Below are positions 22,026-31,910 of a DNA stretch of 64,000 nt, piece by piece (position 1 is the stretch's first letter; the number at the start of each line of letters is the position of its first letter). Made by a program: the position numbers and the translations under genes. Below the pieces are notes generated by a model. It did not search any database, had not been told where the DNA came from, and worked only from the letters and a program-made list of their open reading frames with translations. Source of the DNA: Orychophragmus violaceus (lineage: Eukaryota > Streptophyta > Magnoliopsida > Brassicales > Brassicaceae); contig CM058236.1 in NCBI GenBank assembly GCA_030180135.1, forward strand, positions 54,277,728 to 54,341,727, written 5' to 3'.

Positions 22026-22855
22026 AGATAAGAATCGCCTCTCAGAGCTCTCGAATGCTGAAGCGGAGACGGCGGATTGAAATTATCGACGAACCGTGTT
22101 AGGTCGTTATTCATCGGATTGAAAACTGAAACAATCGAAAAAGAGGGATTAGGGTTATGAACAAATTCAACTATTTAGATTCATACGAAAACAAATGTAC
22201 ATCTTGATGAATATAACTTGAAATATGAAACAGACGCTAAATTTCTTACCCGGCGAAAGAGATCTGGGAGGATGATGGGAAGCCTTTTTGGAGAGAACTG
22301 TCTCGACTTTTTCGTGAGAGATGGATAGAGACAAAAAAAAATTGATGGAATAGTCATCAAAAATTTTTTTGGAGTAGTGACCAAAATGCTTGACACGCTG
22401 GCATAATCCTTTGTTCTGATTGGAGGATTGCTGACTTTTTCTCTCACATAACTTGTCTCTTATATAAATTAGATGGTTGTACCTTAACTAATTAAAAATA
22501 ATAAAAAAAATCAGTGGCATTCTCTGTAAATAAGCCAAAAGAATGGGTAATTTTTGTTTTGTACTTCTCCTTTAATAGTATAGATGTAAGATCACATTCA
22601 CATGTCAAGCAAATGGACTGGTAACTGGGCACATAAACTTATAGAACACCAAAAAAAAGAGATTTGTTAATTGGAGTTGACAACAAAACAAAAGATTAGT
22701 AGTTGGAAAAATAACAAAGAATCTATGTTTTTGTCTCGAACCATTTTCAAAGAAACAGTAAAAAACACTAGCTAGCTTTTAGAGTTTTAGGATTCATATG
22801 GTGATATCGTATTTGGATGTTCGAGAAAACAGTTTTAAAATGCGATACAAGTAAG

Positions 22856-23061
22856 TGTCAAGAACTTTAGAATGTATAAAGTTGTTCTTATTCCAACCTT
22901 GACGGCATACAACGCAAATATATACACGAATGTGTTTGACCTACTTGCCTAGTTTACAATATACAATCTTCCTTATTCGGTCAAGTTGATTGAAAGAGAT
23001 ATACACATATTATGAGGCGAGATATGTAAGATATTGGAATATCTCTTAACATATCTTAACA
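22856..23061 (-). repeat. 3' LTR of intact Copia
   Basis: 206 bp on the plus strand, TGTCAAGAAC to CATATCTTAACA; identical by eye to 27632-27837. Confidence 0.93.
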
Positions 23062-23068
23062 CCCCTCC

Positions 23069-26000
23069 TCAAGTTGGAGCATGGAGGTCACAAATGCCCA
23101 ACTTGAGTCTGAACGTTTCGAACTCCTTTCGTCCTAGTGCTTTCGTCATGATGTCTGCGAGCTGAGCCTTCGTAGGTACATGTCGAGTGGTGATCGTGCC
23201 CAGAAGTATCTCATCACGGATTCGATGACATTCTAACTCAATATGCTTTGTTCGCTCTTGGAACACTGGATTATCTGCCAAATGAAGAGCAGACATATTA
23301 TCACAATTCAACTGAACCGGATCTTTGTGATCAATTCCAAATGAGAGCAGGAGCGCTTTTAGCCAAAGTATTTCACGTAGTGTATCAGCCATTGACCTAT
23401 ACTCTGCTTCGGCGGAAGAGAATGACACGACAGGTTGCTTGATTGTTTTCCAAGAGACTGGTGAATCTCCAAATTGAATAAACCAGCCTGTCAGTGACCT
23501 CCGAGTGATCGGACAGCTTGCCCAATCAGCATCGCACCATGCCGTAAGAGTAAGAGACGAGTCAGAGCGGAGCAGAATACCTTGGCCAGGATTACTTTTT
23601 AAATATCGCACAACTCGAAGAGCAGCATCAAGGTGACCTTGACGTGGTTGTTGCATGAACTGGGTTAGTACGTGTATCACATATGAAAGTTCTGGTCGAG
23701 TGAAACGCAGATAGATTAAGCGTCCAACAAGTCGACGATACCGTTCTGGATCAGTAAGGATCGCACTCTCGTCCAACGCAAGCTTATGGTTCTGCTCAAG
23801 AGGAAACGATACTGGTTTCACTCCAAGAAGGCCTGTTTCTGAGATGATGTCCATCGTATACTTGCGCTGGCATAAGTAAATCCCTGTTGGACTCCTAGCA
23901 ACTTCAATGCCTAAAAAATACTTCAGTAGGCCCAAATCTTTCATACGAAAACACGAACTCAGATATGCTTTGAAATCATTAATAAGAGTTGCAGAACTCC
24001 CTGAAATAATTAGATCGTCCACATAAACAAGAACATTCAGCTGAGATGTACCTTGCCGATATGAGAAGAAAGAATAATCAGGGACTGATTGTGTGAATCC
24101 GTATTCCCTTAGGGCAGTAGACAACTTGGCAAACCAGCATCTAAGTGCTTGTCGTAAGCCATACAAAGATTTTCTGAGGCGACACACCTGCTTCTTATCA
24201 TTCGTTCGAAATCCCGGAGGAAGCTGCATATACACTTCCTCATCTAAGTCACCATGGAGGAAGGCATTGTGCACATCCATTTGATGAACCTCCCAATCCT
24301 TGGCCGCAGCAACTTCCAAGAAGATTCGAACTGTTGTCATCTTCGCTACTGGCGCAAAAGTTTCAGTATAATCTGTTCCCTCAACTTGATTGTTTCCAAG
24401 GACAACCAAGCGAGCTTTGTATCTCTCAAGAGACCCATCCGCTCTGTGTTTGATCACGTATACCCATTTACAACCGATTGCCTTCTTTCCTGGTGGTAAT
24501 GTTTCCACTGTCCATGTACCATTTGCATCTAGTGCATCGATTTCTGACCTCATTGCTTCACGCCAACATTCATCCACCACTTCTTGGGAATAATGTTGTG
24601 GCACAAAGCTGTTGGTGATTGCGTTAATGTAAGCCTGATGATGATCAGAGAAGCGTAGACAATCCGTATAATCTGTAATAGGGTACTTGCATACTTTAGG
24701 ACTTGTATCAGTACATTGTATAACTTGCAGAGCATAATCAGAGAGTCTTGTCGGAAGTTTCTTTTGGCGAAGACCCCTGCCTAAAACTTGTTCTGCATCA
24801 GCATTGGAGAGGGTTTGGTCAGCTGGTTGCGTTAACTGCAACTGCAAATCTTGATCAGCAGACTGTAACTGATCATATTGGTTTCCCAAATTCTCATTAT
24901 CAGCTCCAGAAGTATTTTTAGTTGCAGGTATGTCGTCAATCATGTCAACAACAGTGTCTGTGGCTGGTGCAGAGGAACTCAGGTCAGTACCTGCTATTTC
25001 TGGTGAAGAAATCGGAGTTGTCGTAACATCATTATCCATCGTAGGTGCATCAATAATAGTAGATGAACCTCCTGCATTTTGCGTTACTGGCTCATGATCA
25101 AGCAGTGGATCAATGAACAGAGAGGATGATGGTGAAGCGTGCGAGTCTGACATCAACCCGGACTGAGATGCAAAAGGGAATTCCGTTTCACAGAAAACAA
25201 CATCTCTGGAGACTGATACAAGACCGGTTTCAAGATTGTAGATTTTCCATCCCTTTTTCCCATATGGATATCCAAGAAAGACTGATTTGGTGCTGCGATC
25301 CGCAAACTTGTCTCCTCCATGACGATTGTTGTGAGCATAACATAAACAACCCAATACACGGAGATGATTGAGTGGTGGGGTCCGGTCATACAGCATCTCA
25401 AACGGTGTTTTCCCCCCAAGAACAGAAGAAGGAGTACGGTTTATTAGGTACCCTGCAGCCTGGATACATTTGCCCCATAGTTCTATCGGAAATGATGCTT
25501 GGAAACGCAAAGCACAAGCCACATTCAGTATGTGACGATGCTTTCTCTCGACGCGTCCATTCTGTTGAGGAGTGTGCACACATGAGGTCTCATGTATGAT
25601 ACCATTGGTGTGGAAGTAATCAGTTAGACAGACAAACTCACTGCCGTTATCACTGCGTATCGTTTTGACCTTCGTATCAAACTGTCGTTCAACAAGAGCA
25701 ATGAAGTTCTTCAGTTTGTGTGGAGCAGCGGTTTTGTCGTGAAGAAGATAAATCCACACAGCCCGAGAGTAATCATCAACGACAGTCAAGAAATATCGAG
25801 ATCCACACAACGAAGTTGTCCGATAAGGACCCCAAAGATCACAATGCACAAGTTGGAAAACTGCGGTTGTTTTATTCGTACTGATAGGGAAAACTTCTTT
25901 AGTTTGCTTAGCGCGGATACAAATGTCACACACTGAATCAACATCTTTAGAACTACATAAACCAGAAATAGGTAGTAAACGAAGAACAGTAGGAGATGGA

Positions 26001-27487
26001 TGTCCTAAGCGCTTGTGCCATACTTCAGACGAACTCTTATCCAAGCATTGCACAGCCGCTACAGCCTCCATCTCCATGAGAAAGTACAGTCCATTCCTTT
26101 GCTCAGCCACACCAATCAGCATCTTCGTGATGCGGTCCTGAATTACACACAAAGTATCAGTTATCTGGAAGACGCATCTCTTTTCTCGGGCCAACTGTGA
26201 GACAGAAATCAGATGACACTTCAGACCATCCACAAAATACACATTAGGTACTGTAATATCTGATCCTAAGCAAACAGTTCCTCTCTGAGTCGTGTGTGTA
26301 ATGCGACCATCAGGGAGTTTTATCAACACGGGTTCCATCGTGTGTAACTCAGTAAGATAATCCAATGAGCCAGTCATATGATTGGTAGCGCCTGAATCAA
26401 CAATCCACGAGTTTAAAGAGAACTTACCCGAGAGTCTGTTGTCGTTGGTGGTTTCTCTTGCGGACAGAAGATTAACCAAAGATCTCCATTGTGTGTCACT
26501 GAGTCCACTTAGACCCACACGATCAGCATTAGAAATCACCGAATTCACTGCTGCAGATGAAGATGCAGAGCCGACTGCGACAACATGATTCGCCCGAGCC
26601 TGTCCTGTTGGAGTGGACATCGCGGACTTGGGCTGATCATTGCGTGGCCTTTCTCCCCACCATGGAGGATAGCCAATCTTACGGAAACACTGTTCGGCCA
26701 GGTGTCCTTTTATTCCACAGAGCGAACAAGTAGTTGCTATGTTCTTGGTCTCAAGGTTTGATTTTCCTCGGTAAGAAGTCTGGACTGCAAAGCTAACTTC
26801 CGTGGTCTTCTCCTCCAGCATCCGACTTGTGATTTTGGACTCCTCATCTTGTGTCACTGCGTTGTACGCTTCATCTAGAGTTGGCAGGGGAGATCGAGAT
26901 AGCAGGTTTGACTTCACAGCACCAAACAATGATTCATCAAGACCCATAAGAAATTGATGTAGCTTATCTTCTTCTCGTTCCTTCAACACCTCGGCCATTG
27001 TTTTGGCTTGCTGGTAATCCTTCAAGGACGTCCACAGCTGCATCAGTTTGCCATAGTAAGCTTCAACAGCCATACCTTTCTGACGACATGTTGCAAGCTC
27101 AGCCTTCAAACGCTGAACGCGTTGTCCGTTTTTCACAGAGTATCGAACACGGATGTGTTCCCAAAGCTCCGACGCGTTCTCCGTATGTGTTAGGTTCGAA
27201 CGCAGAGTCGGTTCAATGGTTAGTTTGATCCAAGTGGTGACCAAAGCATTGTTGGCACACCAATCTTCATAGTCTGCAGATTCCTCTGTTGGTTGAGCAA
27301 TCGTGCCATCTACAAAGCCAAATTTCTTACGTGCTCTGAGCGCCATGCGAACATTTGATGCCCATTCGTCATAGTTTGGGCCACACAACGCTGGTTGAGA
27401 AATCATGTATCCAGGGTTATCTCCAGTCGAGAGATCATATGGTGAGATGGTTCGGCGTGTTGCTTCAACCTTCACAAGATCTGCCAT
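23069..27487 (-). CDS. Copia gag-pol polyprotein, 1472 aa
   Basis: Domains in order: gag-type UBN2/DUF4219 region (about 30-230, with ASELWEHIRVRYSV); CCHC knuckle CSLCGIKGHLAEQC (about 252); aspartic protease WIVDSGATNHMTG (about 364); GAG-pre-integrase VWHKRLGHP; integrase core with HCDLWGP, RSDNGSEF and GRVERKHR supplying D, D, E (about 545-650); reverse transcriptase with LKSLYGLRQ-like block and YVDDLIISG (about 1154); RNase H with CDADWASC (about 1318) and SSAEAEYRSM. Length and order match complete plant Copia polyproteins. The ATG lies 128 bp inside the primer-binding site and no internal stop is present. Ty1/copia proteins reverse-transcribe the element RNA in virus-like particles and integrate the cDNA. 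Confidence 0.96.
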   Translation of the reverse strand: MADLVKVEATRRTISPYDLSTGDNPGYMISQPALCGPNYDEWASNVRMALRARKKFGFVDGTIAQPTEESADYEDWCANNALVTTWIKLTIEPTLRSNLTHTENASELWEHIRVRYSVKNGQRVQRLKAELATCRQKGMAVEAYYGKLMQLWTSLKDYQQAKTMAEVLKEREEDKLHQFLMGLDESLFGAVKSNLLSRSPLPTLDEAYNAVTQDEESKITSRMLEEKTTEVSFAVQTSYRGKSNLETKNIATTCSLCGIKGHLAEQCFRKIGYPPWWGERPRNDQPKSAMSTPTGQARANHVVAVGSASSSAAVNSVISNADRVGLSGLSDTQWRSLVNLLSARETTNDNRLSGKFSLNSWIVDSGATNHMTGSLDYLTELHTMEPVLIKLPDGRITHTTQRGTVCLGSDITVPNVYFVDGLKCHLISVSQLAREKRCVFQITDTLCVIQDRITKMLIGVAEQRNGLYFLMEMEAVAAVQCLDKSSSEVWHKRLGHPSPTVLRLLPISGLCSSKDVDSVCDICIRAKQTKEVFPISTNKTTAVFQLVHCDLWGPYRTTSLCGSRYFLTVVDDYSRAVWIYLLHDKTAAPHKLKNFIALVERQFDTKVKTIRSDNGSEFVCLTDYFHTNGIIHETSCVHTPQQNGRVERKHRHILNVACALRFQASFPIELWGKCIQAAGYLINRTPSSVLGGKTPFEMLYDRTPPLNHLRVLGCLCYAHNNRHGGDKFADRSTKSVFLGYPYGKKGWKIYNLETGLVSVSRDVVFCETEFPFASQSGLMSDSHASPSSSLFIDPLLDHEPVTQNAGGSSTIIDAPTMDNDVTTTPISSPEIAGTDLSSSAPATDTVVDMIDDIPATKNTSGADNENLGNQYDQLQSADQDLQLQLTQPADQTLSNADAEQVLGRGLRQKKLPTRLSDYALQVIQCTDTSPKVCKYPITDYTDCLRFSDHHQAYINAITNSFVPQHYSQEVVDECWREAMRSEIDALDANGTWTVETLPPGKKAIGCKWVYVIKHRADGSLERYKARLVVLGNNQVEGTDYTETFAPVAKMTTVRIFLEVAAAKDWEVHQMDVHNAFLHGDLDEEVYMQLPPGFRTNDKKQVCRLRKSLYGLRQALRCWFAKLSTALREYGFTQSVPDYSFFSYRQGTSQLNVLVYVDDLIISGSSATLINDFKAYLSSCFRMKDLGLLKYFLGIEVARSPTGIYLCQRKYTMDIISETGLLGVKPVSFPLEQNHKLALDESAILTDPERYRRLVGRLIYLRFTRPELSYVIHVLTQFMQQPRQGHLDAALRVVRYLKSNPGQGILLRSDSSLTLTAWCDADWASCPITRRSLTGWFIQFGDSPVSWKTIKQPVVSFSSAEAEYRSMADTLREILWLKALLLSFGIDHKDPVQLNCDNMSALHLADNPVFQERTKHIELECHRIRDEILLGTITTRHVPTKAQLADIMTKALGRKEFETFRLKLGICDLHAPT

Positions 27488-27631
27488 TTCAGAACAGTTA
27501 TCGCCCTTTGAAAAGAATAGACAATAACTAGGTCAAGGAAAAGAGATTATGAATCAAGAATCGATTTCTATGAAAAATCAGTAAGAGAATCGAACTAAAG
27601 CCTTTTGTATGTAGCTATAGCTCTGATACCA

Positions 27632-27837
27632 TGTCAAGAACTTTAGAATGTATAAAGTTGTTCTTATTCCAACCTTGACGGCATACAACGCAAATATATA
27701 CACGAATGTGTTTGACCTACTTGCCTAGTTTACAATATACAATCTTCCTTATTCGGTCAAGTTGATTGAAAGAGATATACACATATTATGAGGCGAGATA
27801 TGTAAGATATTGGAATATCTCTTAACATATCTTAACA
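27632..27837 (-). repeat. 5' LTR of intact Copia
   Basis: 206 bp; on the minus strand this is the promoter-bearing LTR for the polyprotein. The adjoining 27615-27631 is the tRNA-Met primer-binding site (plus strand CTCTGATACCA). Confidence 0.93.
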
Positions 27838-27842
27838 GTAAG

Positions 27843-28446
27843 AGAAATGTATTTGCGGGATAAGTGTAGTTTATCATTTACTTTAAAAAATATAAACATT
27901 TTTATAGTAAAAAATATTAATTACAAAAATTTATGTTAATAGTAATTTAAAAACAATTTTTTAAAAAGCGCATTTGAAAAAAAAACATTTTTAAATGTTA
28001 CAATTCATGAGGGTGTATTGCATCTGTTATTTCTTTTTCAGTTTTTCATTGCAATTTTGTATCTTTTGAAATTTGATCGCAATTTTATATTTTTTTTTGT
28101 GGGTCCTAGCGTTAGAAAGACAGATTTACTCTTCACGGATAGACAAAAAAGATCAAATAATTTTATCGGTGGATAGGAGTCACACTATTCTCCTTCTATC
28201 CATTCTTTTCTTTTTCTCTTCACTCTCTTTCTTACTTTACATTTATTTCACCCCTCATTTTTTGATGGTTGATAGGTTGCCAGAGGTGAGGTTTCCGACC
28301 ATATAGACCACTGGAATGGAAATATAATCTGTCAATGTACCGGAATTTGAAAGAAAAAATTTGGACATAATACAGAAATTTCGAGTGGACAATCTAGACT
28401 AAGTGTCCACAATATCGGCTATTCATGGACACTACAATGATCATAT
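27843..28446. other. Spacer between two LTR elements
   Basis: No gene recognised. AT-rich at first, then mixed. The 77-codon ORF at 28073-28306 is hydrophobic and looks incidental. The junction between the two duplicated units may fall in or near here. Confidence 0.5.
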
Positions 28447-29151
28447 TGTTGGGCTTATATCCTGAAATCATATTGTACTCACTCTGCATGATAGTTGTAT
28501 AGTCGAGATCGGACAATTCATGTGATACTAGGTGGTCATAATGTTTTGCTAGAAGCCGCTTATGACAAATGAGTTGTAACTCATTGCTAGTATTATGTGA
28601 ACCTACAGGGTCACACACCTAAGCAAGCTGGATACACTTTGTATGGGATTAATCATTGGCATATGGTCTGGTCAATGTGTATTGGATACACATTGATATC
28701 GAGTTTTAAGAGGTGTGTCGATCGACAAAGTAGTGTGTCGATCGACACAGGCCGGGTTTCGAAACTGATGTTTCGATTTGATGACTTAAACGAATTGGAA
28801 TTAGTCCAATGATCGGTTTAGTCATTCCAGGTCTATATATAGGTTTATATGAACGACCTGGAACCCTAGTCGTTGATTTTGGCAGCCACCTCTCTAAACA
28901 CAGGTTTCCCAGGAGATCCGATTTTCGACACTAGCATCCCGGCGGATTCCAGCTTGTGTGCGTGTGGACTGCAGTAGAGGCGCAGCATCTGAGGCGCTCT
29001 TGATCTCAATTACATGTTCATCATTCCGCTGCAAATCTCCAGGTAAACACGAGATCATTCCTAATGATTCAATTAACTAAACCCTAGATCCTAGGCTATC
29101 TGGAACTAGTTAGGATTCGATCTGATGATAGAATGGCACAAAGGACCAACA
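28447..29151 (+). repeat. 5' LTR of truncated Copia-like element
   Basis: 705 bp, TGTTGG...CCAACA termini. Two palindromes at 28715 and 28735. The transcript start would be expected after about 28840 (TATATATAGG). Confidence 0.8.
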
Positions 29152-29152
29152 G

Positions 29153-29165
29153 TGGTATCAGAGCC
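29153..29165 (+). other. Primer-binding site (initiator tRNA-Met type)
   Basis: TGGTATCAGAGCC one base after the LTR end, the classical Ty1/copia primer site. Confidence 0.85.
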
Positions 29166-29529
29166 TTAGGGTTTTTCCATTGAATCAACCTGCTTGATTG
29201 AATTTGATGAATTAAATTCGCTCATATGATTTGAATGAAAAGAACTTCTTAGATCGATTTTGATGAAAACGAATTCTGATTTTTTTTCCGTCTTGTGTCA
29301 ATCGACACAGAAAGTGTGTCGGTCGATGCAGCGAAGAAAATCGTAATGAATTAAGGTTTATTTGAAATCGGCGGCTAGGGTTTTCGCGAAGTGTCGACCG
29401 ACACCAAGCTGGTGTCGATCGACACATGAAGAAAACCTAATTAAAAATTTTTAGGGTTCGATCAAAGGATCAAAAATTCCCTGTTGTCCTACTGTGTCGA
29501 TCGAAACAGGTTGAGTGTCGGTCGATACA

Positions 29530-29790
29530 GGCCTTGCGATTGGTTGATCGGTTCAATTAGATTGAACTGGTTATCATACTTGGTTGAGGCAGATCAGATC
29601 GGTTTAAATTGGATGAATTGGTTCAATTGGATTGAAGTGGTTATCATAAACCGATTTGATTGGTTAAGATCAGTTTGACTGGATGAACTGGCTCAATTGG
29701 ATTGGACCGGTTATCGCAATTGGTTAAACCGGTTGGACCGGTTAATTTCGGTTCAATTGGATTGACCAGTGATTAACTGGTTATTGCAGT
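29530..29790 (+). repeat. GGTTCAATTGGATTGA-type repeats in leader
   Basis: Irregular reiterations of GGTTCAATTGGATTGA and TGGTTATC/CCGGTTA over about 260 bases. Similar AACCGG/ACCAATTT-rich DNA occurs in the leader of the right-end element (about 63330-63600), supporting common family membership. Confidence 0.6.
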
Positions 29791-29885
29791 TCGGTTTGTT
29801 TGGTGGTATCGATCGACAGACATGGTCTGCGTCGATCGACACAGTGCTCGCAATATATATACATCCAATTAATAAAATATATATA

Positions 29886-30059
29886 TGTTGTGAATAGAAG
29901 AGAGATAAAAGAATTGGTGATGTTTATTCCAATGAATGAAAGCTCCTTTATATAGGAGTACAAAGACTTGATGACCAAGTAAAACCTAGTGTACAAGTAA
30001 TTCTAGAAGCTACTACGAGATGGGCCTTATAATGGGCATCCATCTTATTATTCATAACA
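29886..30059 (-). repeat. 3' LTR of degenerate Copia, copy 2
   Basis: 174 bp; preceded by target duplication ATATA and followed by the polypurine tract at 30060. Confidence 0.9.
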
Positions 30060-30187
30060 CTCCCCCTTGGATGTCCATTATAATGGAATGGTTCGTAATG
30101 CGTTTAAGATGTTGCCTCATTAAAAACCTTACCAGGAAAACCCAATGGGAAAAACCATGGTTAAGGGAAAAAGAGCACAACACGCAA

Positions 30188-31910
30188 TTACTCCCCCTCA
30201 TGAGTACATGTGTCGAGATCTTTGAGACGGCGTAATCCGATATGATGAACTAACTTCTTGAAAGTAGAAGTAGGTAGCGCCTTTGTAAATAAGTCAGCCA
30301 AATTATCGCTCGAACGGATATGTAGAACATGTATATCGCCGTTCTTCTGTAGATCGTGTGTGAAGAAGAATTTTGGTGGAATGTGCTTTGTTCTATCACC
30401 TTTAATGTATCTGTCTTTGAGTTGTGTGATGCATGCTGCATTGTCTTCATACATAATTGTCGGAGCTTCTTTCCGTACAGAAATACCACAATCTTCTTGT
30501 ATATGATGAACGACAGATCTTAACCATACACACTCGCGACTAGCTTCATGGATGGCTAAAATCTCTGCATGGTTAGAAGAAGTAGCGGTGAGAGTTTACT
30601 TCATAGACCGCCAAGAAATAGCAGTACCTCCGCAAGTGAACACATATCCTGTTTGCGATTTAGCAATATGGGGATCGGATAAGTATCATGCGTCTGCAAA
30701 ACCAATTAGGCCTTCCTTAGATAAGTTAGAAAAGAATAAGCCCATGTCTTTTGTACCTTGGAGGTAACGAAGTATATGCTTAATCCCATTCCAATGCCTT
30801 TGAGTTGGGCATGAGCTAAACCTTGCTAACAAATTCACCGAAAATGATATATCTGGTCTTGTGTGACTAGCAAGGTACATCAATGCTCCTATTGCACTTA
30901 AGTATGGTACTTCAGGGCCAAGAACTTCTTCATTGTTTTCTCGAGGACGGAATGGATCCTTTGACGCATCAAGTGATCTTACAACCATTGGACTACTCAA
31001 GGGGTGTGCTTTATCCATGTAGAACTTTTTGAGCACATTTTCTGTGTATGTTTCTTGATGTACTAGAATTCCATTCTTTACATGTTCAATTTGTAGTCTC
31101 AAACAAAATTTTGTTTTCCCAAGATCTTTTATCTCAAATTCTTTCTTCAAATACTCCACTGTATATGAAATCTTTGCAGGAGTTCCAATAATATTTAAAT
31201 CATCAACATATACTGCAATTATCACAAATCCTTTCTCAAATCTCTTTATGAAGATGCATGGACTAACACGGTCATTCTTGTAGCCTTCTCTTAACAAGTA
31301 TTTACTAAGGCGATTATACCACATACGCCGTGACTGTTTTAGTCCATAAAGAGATCGATTTAGTTTTATGCAGTATTGTTCTCGGGAATTCGAATTTACT
31401 ACTTCAGGTAGTTTAAATCCTGCTGGGACTTTCATATAAATGTCATTTTCCAATGGTCCATATAAGTAGGCCGTCACTACATCCATTAAACGTAAATCAA
31501 GTCCTTCTTTTATCGCCAGACTAATAAGGAACCTGAAAGTTGTTTTATCCACCACAGGAGAGTAAGTCTCTTCATAATCAATTCCAGGTCTTTGTGAGAA
31601 TCCTTGTGCGACTAAACGTGCTTTATAACTCACAATTTCTCCATTTTCATTCCTCTTTCGTACAAAGACCCATTTATGTCCTACTGGTTTTACACCTTTA
31701 GATGTACGGACTACTGGTCCAAATACTTCTCTTTTAGCGAGAGATTTTAATTCTGCATCTATTGCTTCCTTCCATTTTGGCCAATCACTTCTTTGTGTAC
31801 ACTCTTCAATAGATGTCTTATGATCCTCATTCTCATCAACTGCTATACTGCATGCATAATTATTAACGACGTCGATTTGATATCGGTTCCATATTATTCA
31901 AGACATGACA
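30188..31910 (-). pseudogene. Copia pol remnant: RT and RNase H, copy 2
   Basis: A long frame (31910 to 30686, longest ATG-independent stretch 31633-30686) contains KARLVAQGFSQRPGIDYEET, LMDVVTAYLYG, RSLYGLKQSRRMWYNRL and YVDDLNIIG of reverse transcriptase. A stop (30683-30685) interrupts the RNase H entry after GFADA, and another lies near 30599. RNase H resumes (30454-30188) with MYEDNAACITQ, RTKHI and ADLFTKALP. Non-functional polyprotein piece. Confidence 0.88.

Larger units (their letters stand above)
17462..22584 (-). mobile_element. Non-autonomous Helitron with captured genes, copy 1
   Basis: On the minus strand the element begins TCTATACTATTAAAGG at 22584, preceded by A. It ends at 17462 with hairpin GCCCGTGC/GCACGGGC (17472-17490), a short spacer and CTAG, followed by T. 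That is the Helitron signature: 5' TC, 3' stem plus CTRR, insertion between A and T, no target duplication. Length is 5123 bp. No Rep/helicase is encoded. It carries a chimeric p32-PSS1 gene on its own strand and a later 5'-truncated LINE insertion. Both termini are present only in copy 1. In copy 2 the body is interrupted at 57352. Confidence 0.8.
22856..27837 (-). mobile_element. Intact young Ty1/copia element
   Basis: Two 206-bp LTRs (22856-23061, 27632-27837) read as identical. The flanks GTAAG (22851-22855 and 27838-27842) are a perfect 5-bp target duplication. The primer-binding site beside the right LTR reads TGGTATCAGAGC on the minus strand, the initiator-tRNA-Met type. A purine-rich tract (GAGGAGGGG on the minus strand) precedes the left LTR. 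One uninterrupted polyprotein lies between. It is absent from the part of copy 2 visible here. Everything points to a recent insertion, possibly autonomous. Confidence 0.95.
28447..29885 (+). mobile_element. Truncated Copia-like element: 5' LTR, PBS and leader
   Basis: The LTR 28447-29151 begins TGTTGGGC and ends CCAACA. It is followed at 29153 by TGGTATCAGAGCC, a tRNA-Met primer-binding site, then about 700 bp of untranslated leader. The leader contains many GTGTCGATCGACAC-type palindromes and GGTT-rich repeats. No gag follows, because the degenerate Copia element starts at 29886. The LTR is related to the one at 57352-58032: both carry, in order, a GCTAGA..CCGCT-ATGA block, GGGTCACAC.CCTAAGC and the palindromes. 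Confidence 0.78.

Noticed and set aside
23248..27228. Plus-strand ORFs opposite the intact Copia polyprotein
   Set aside because: Antisense shadows of the 1472-codon frame.
28430..28446. CACTACAA at 28430 as the missing left end of the CACTA fragment at 34714-34974
   Set aside because: Only eight bases match; the next bases are TGATCAT, not GAAAA, and no subterminal motifs follow.
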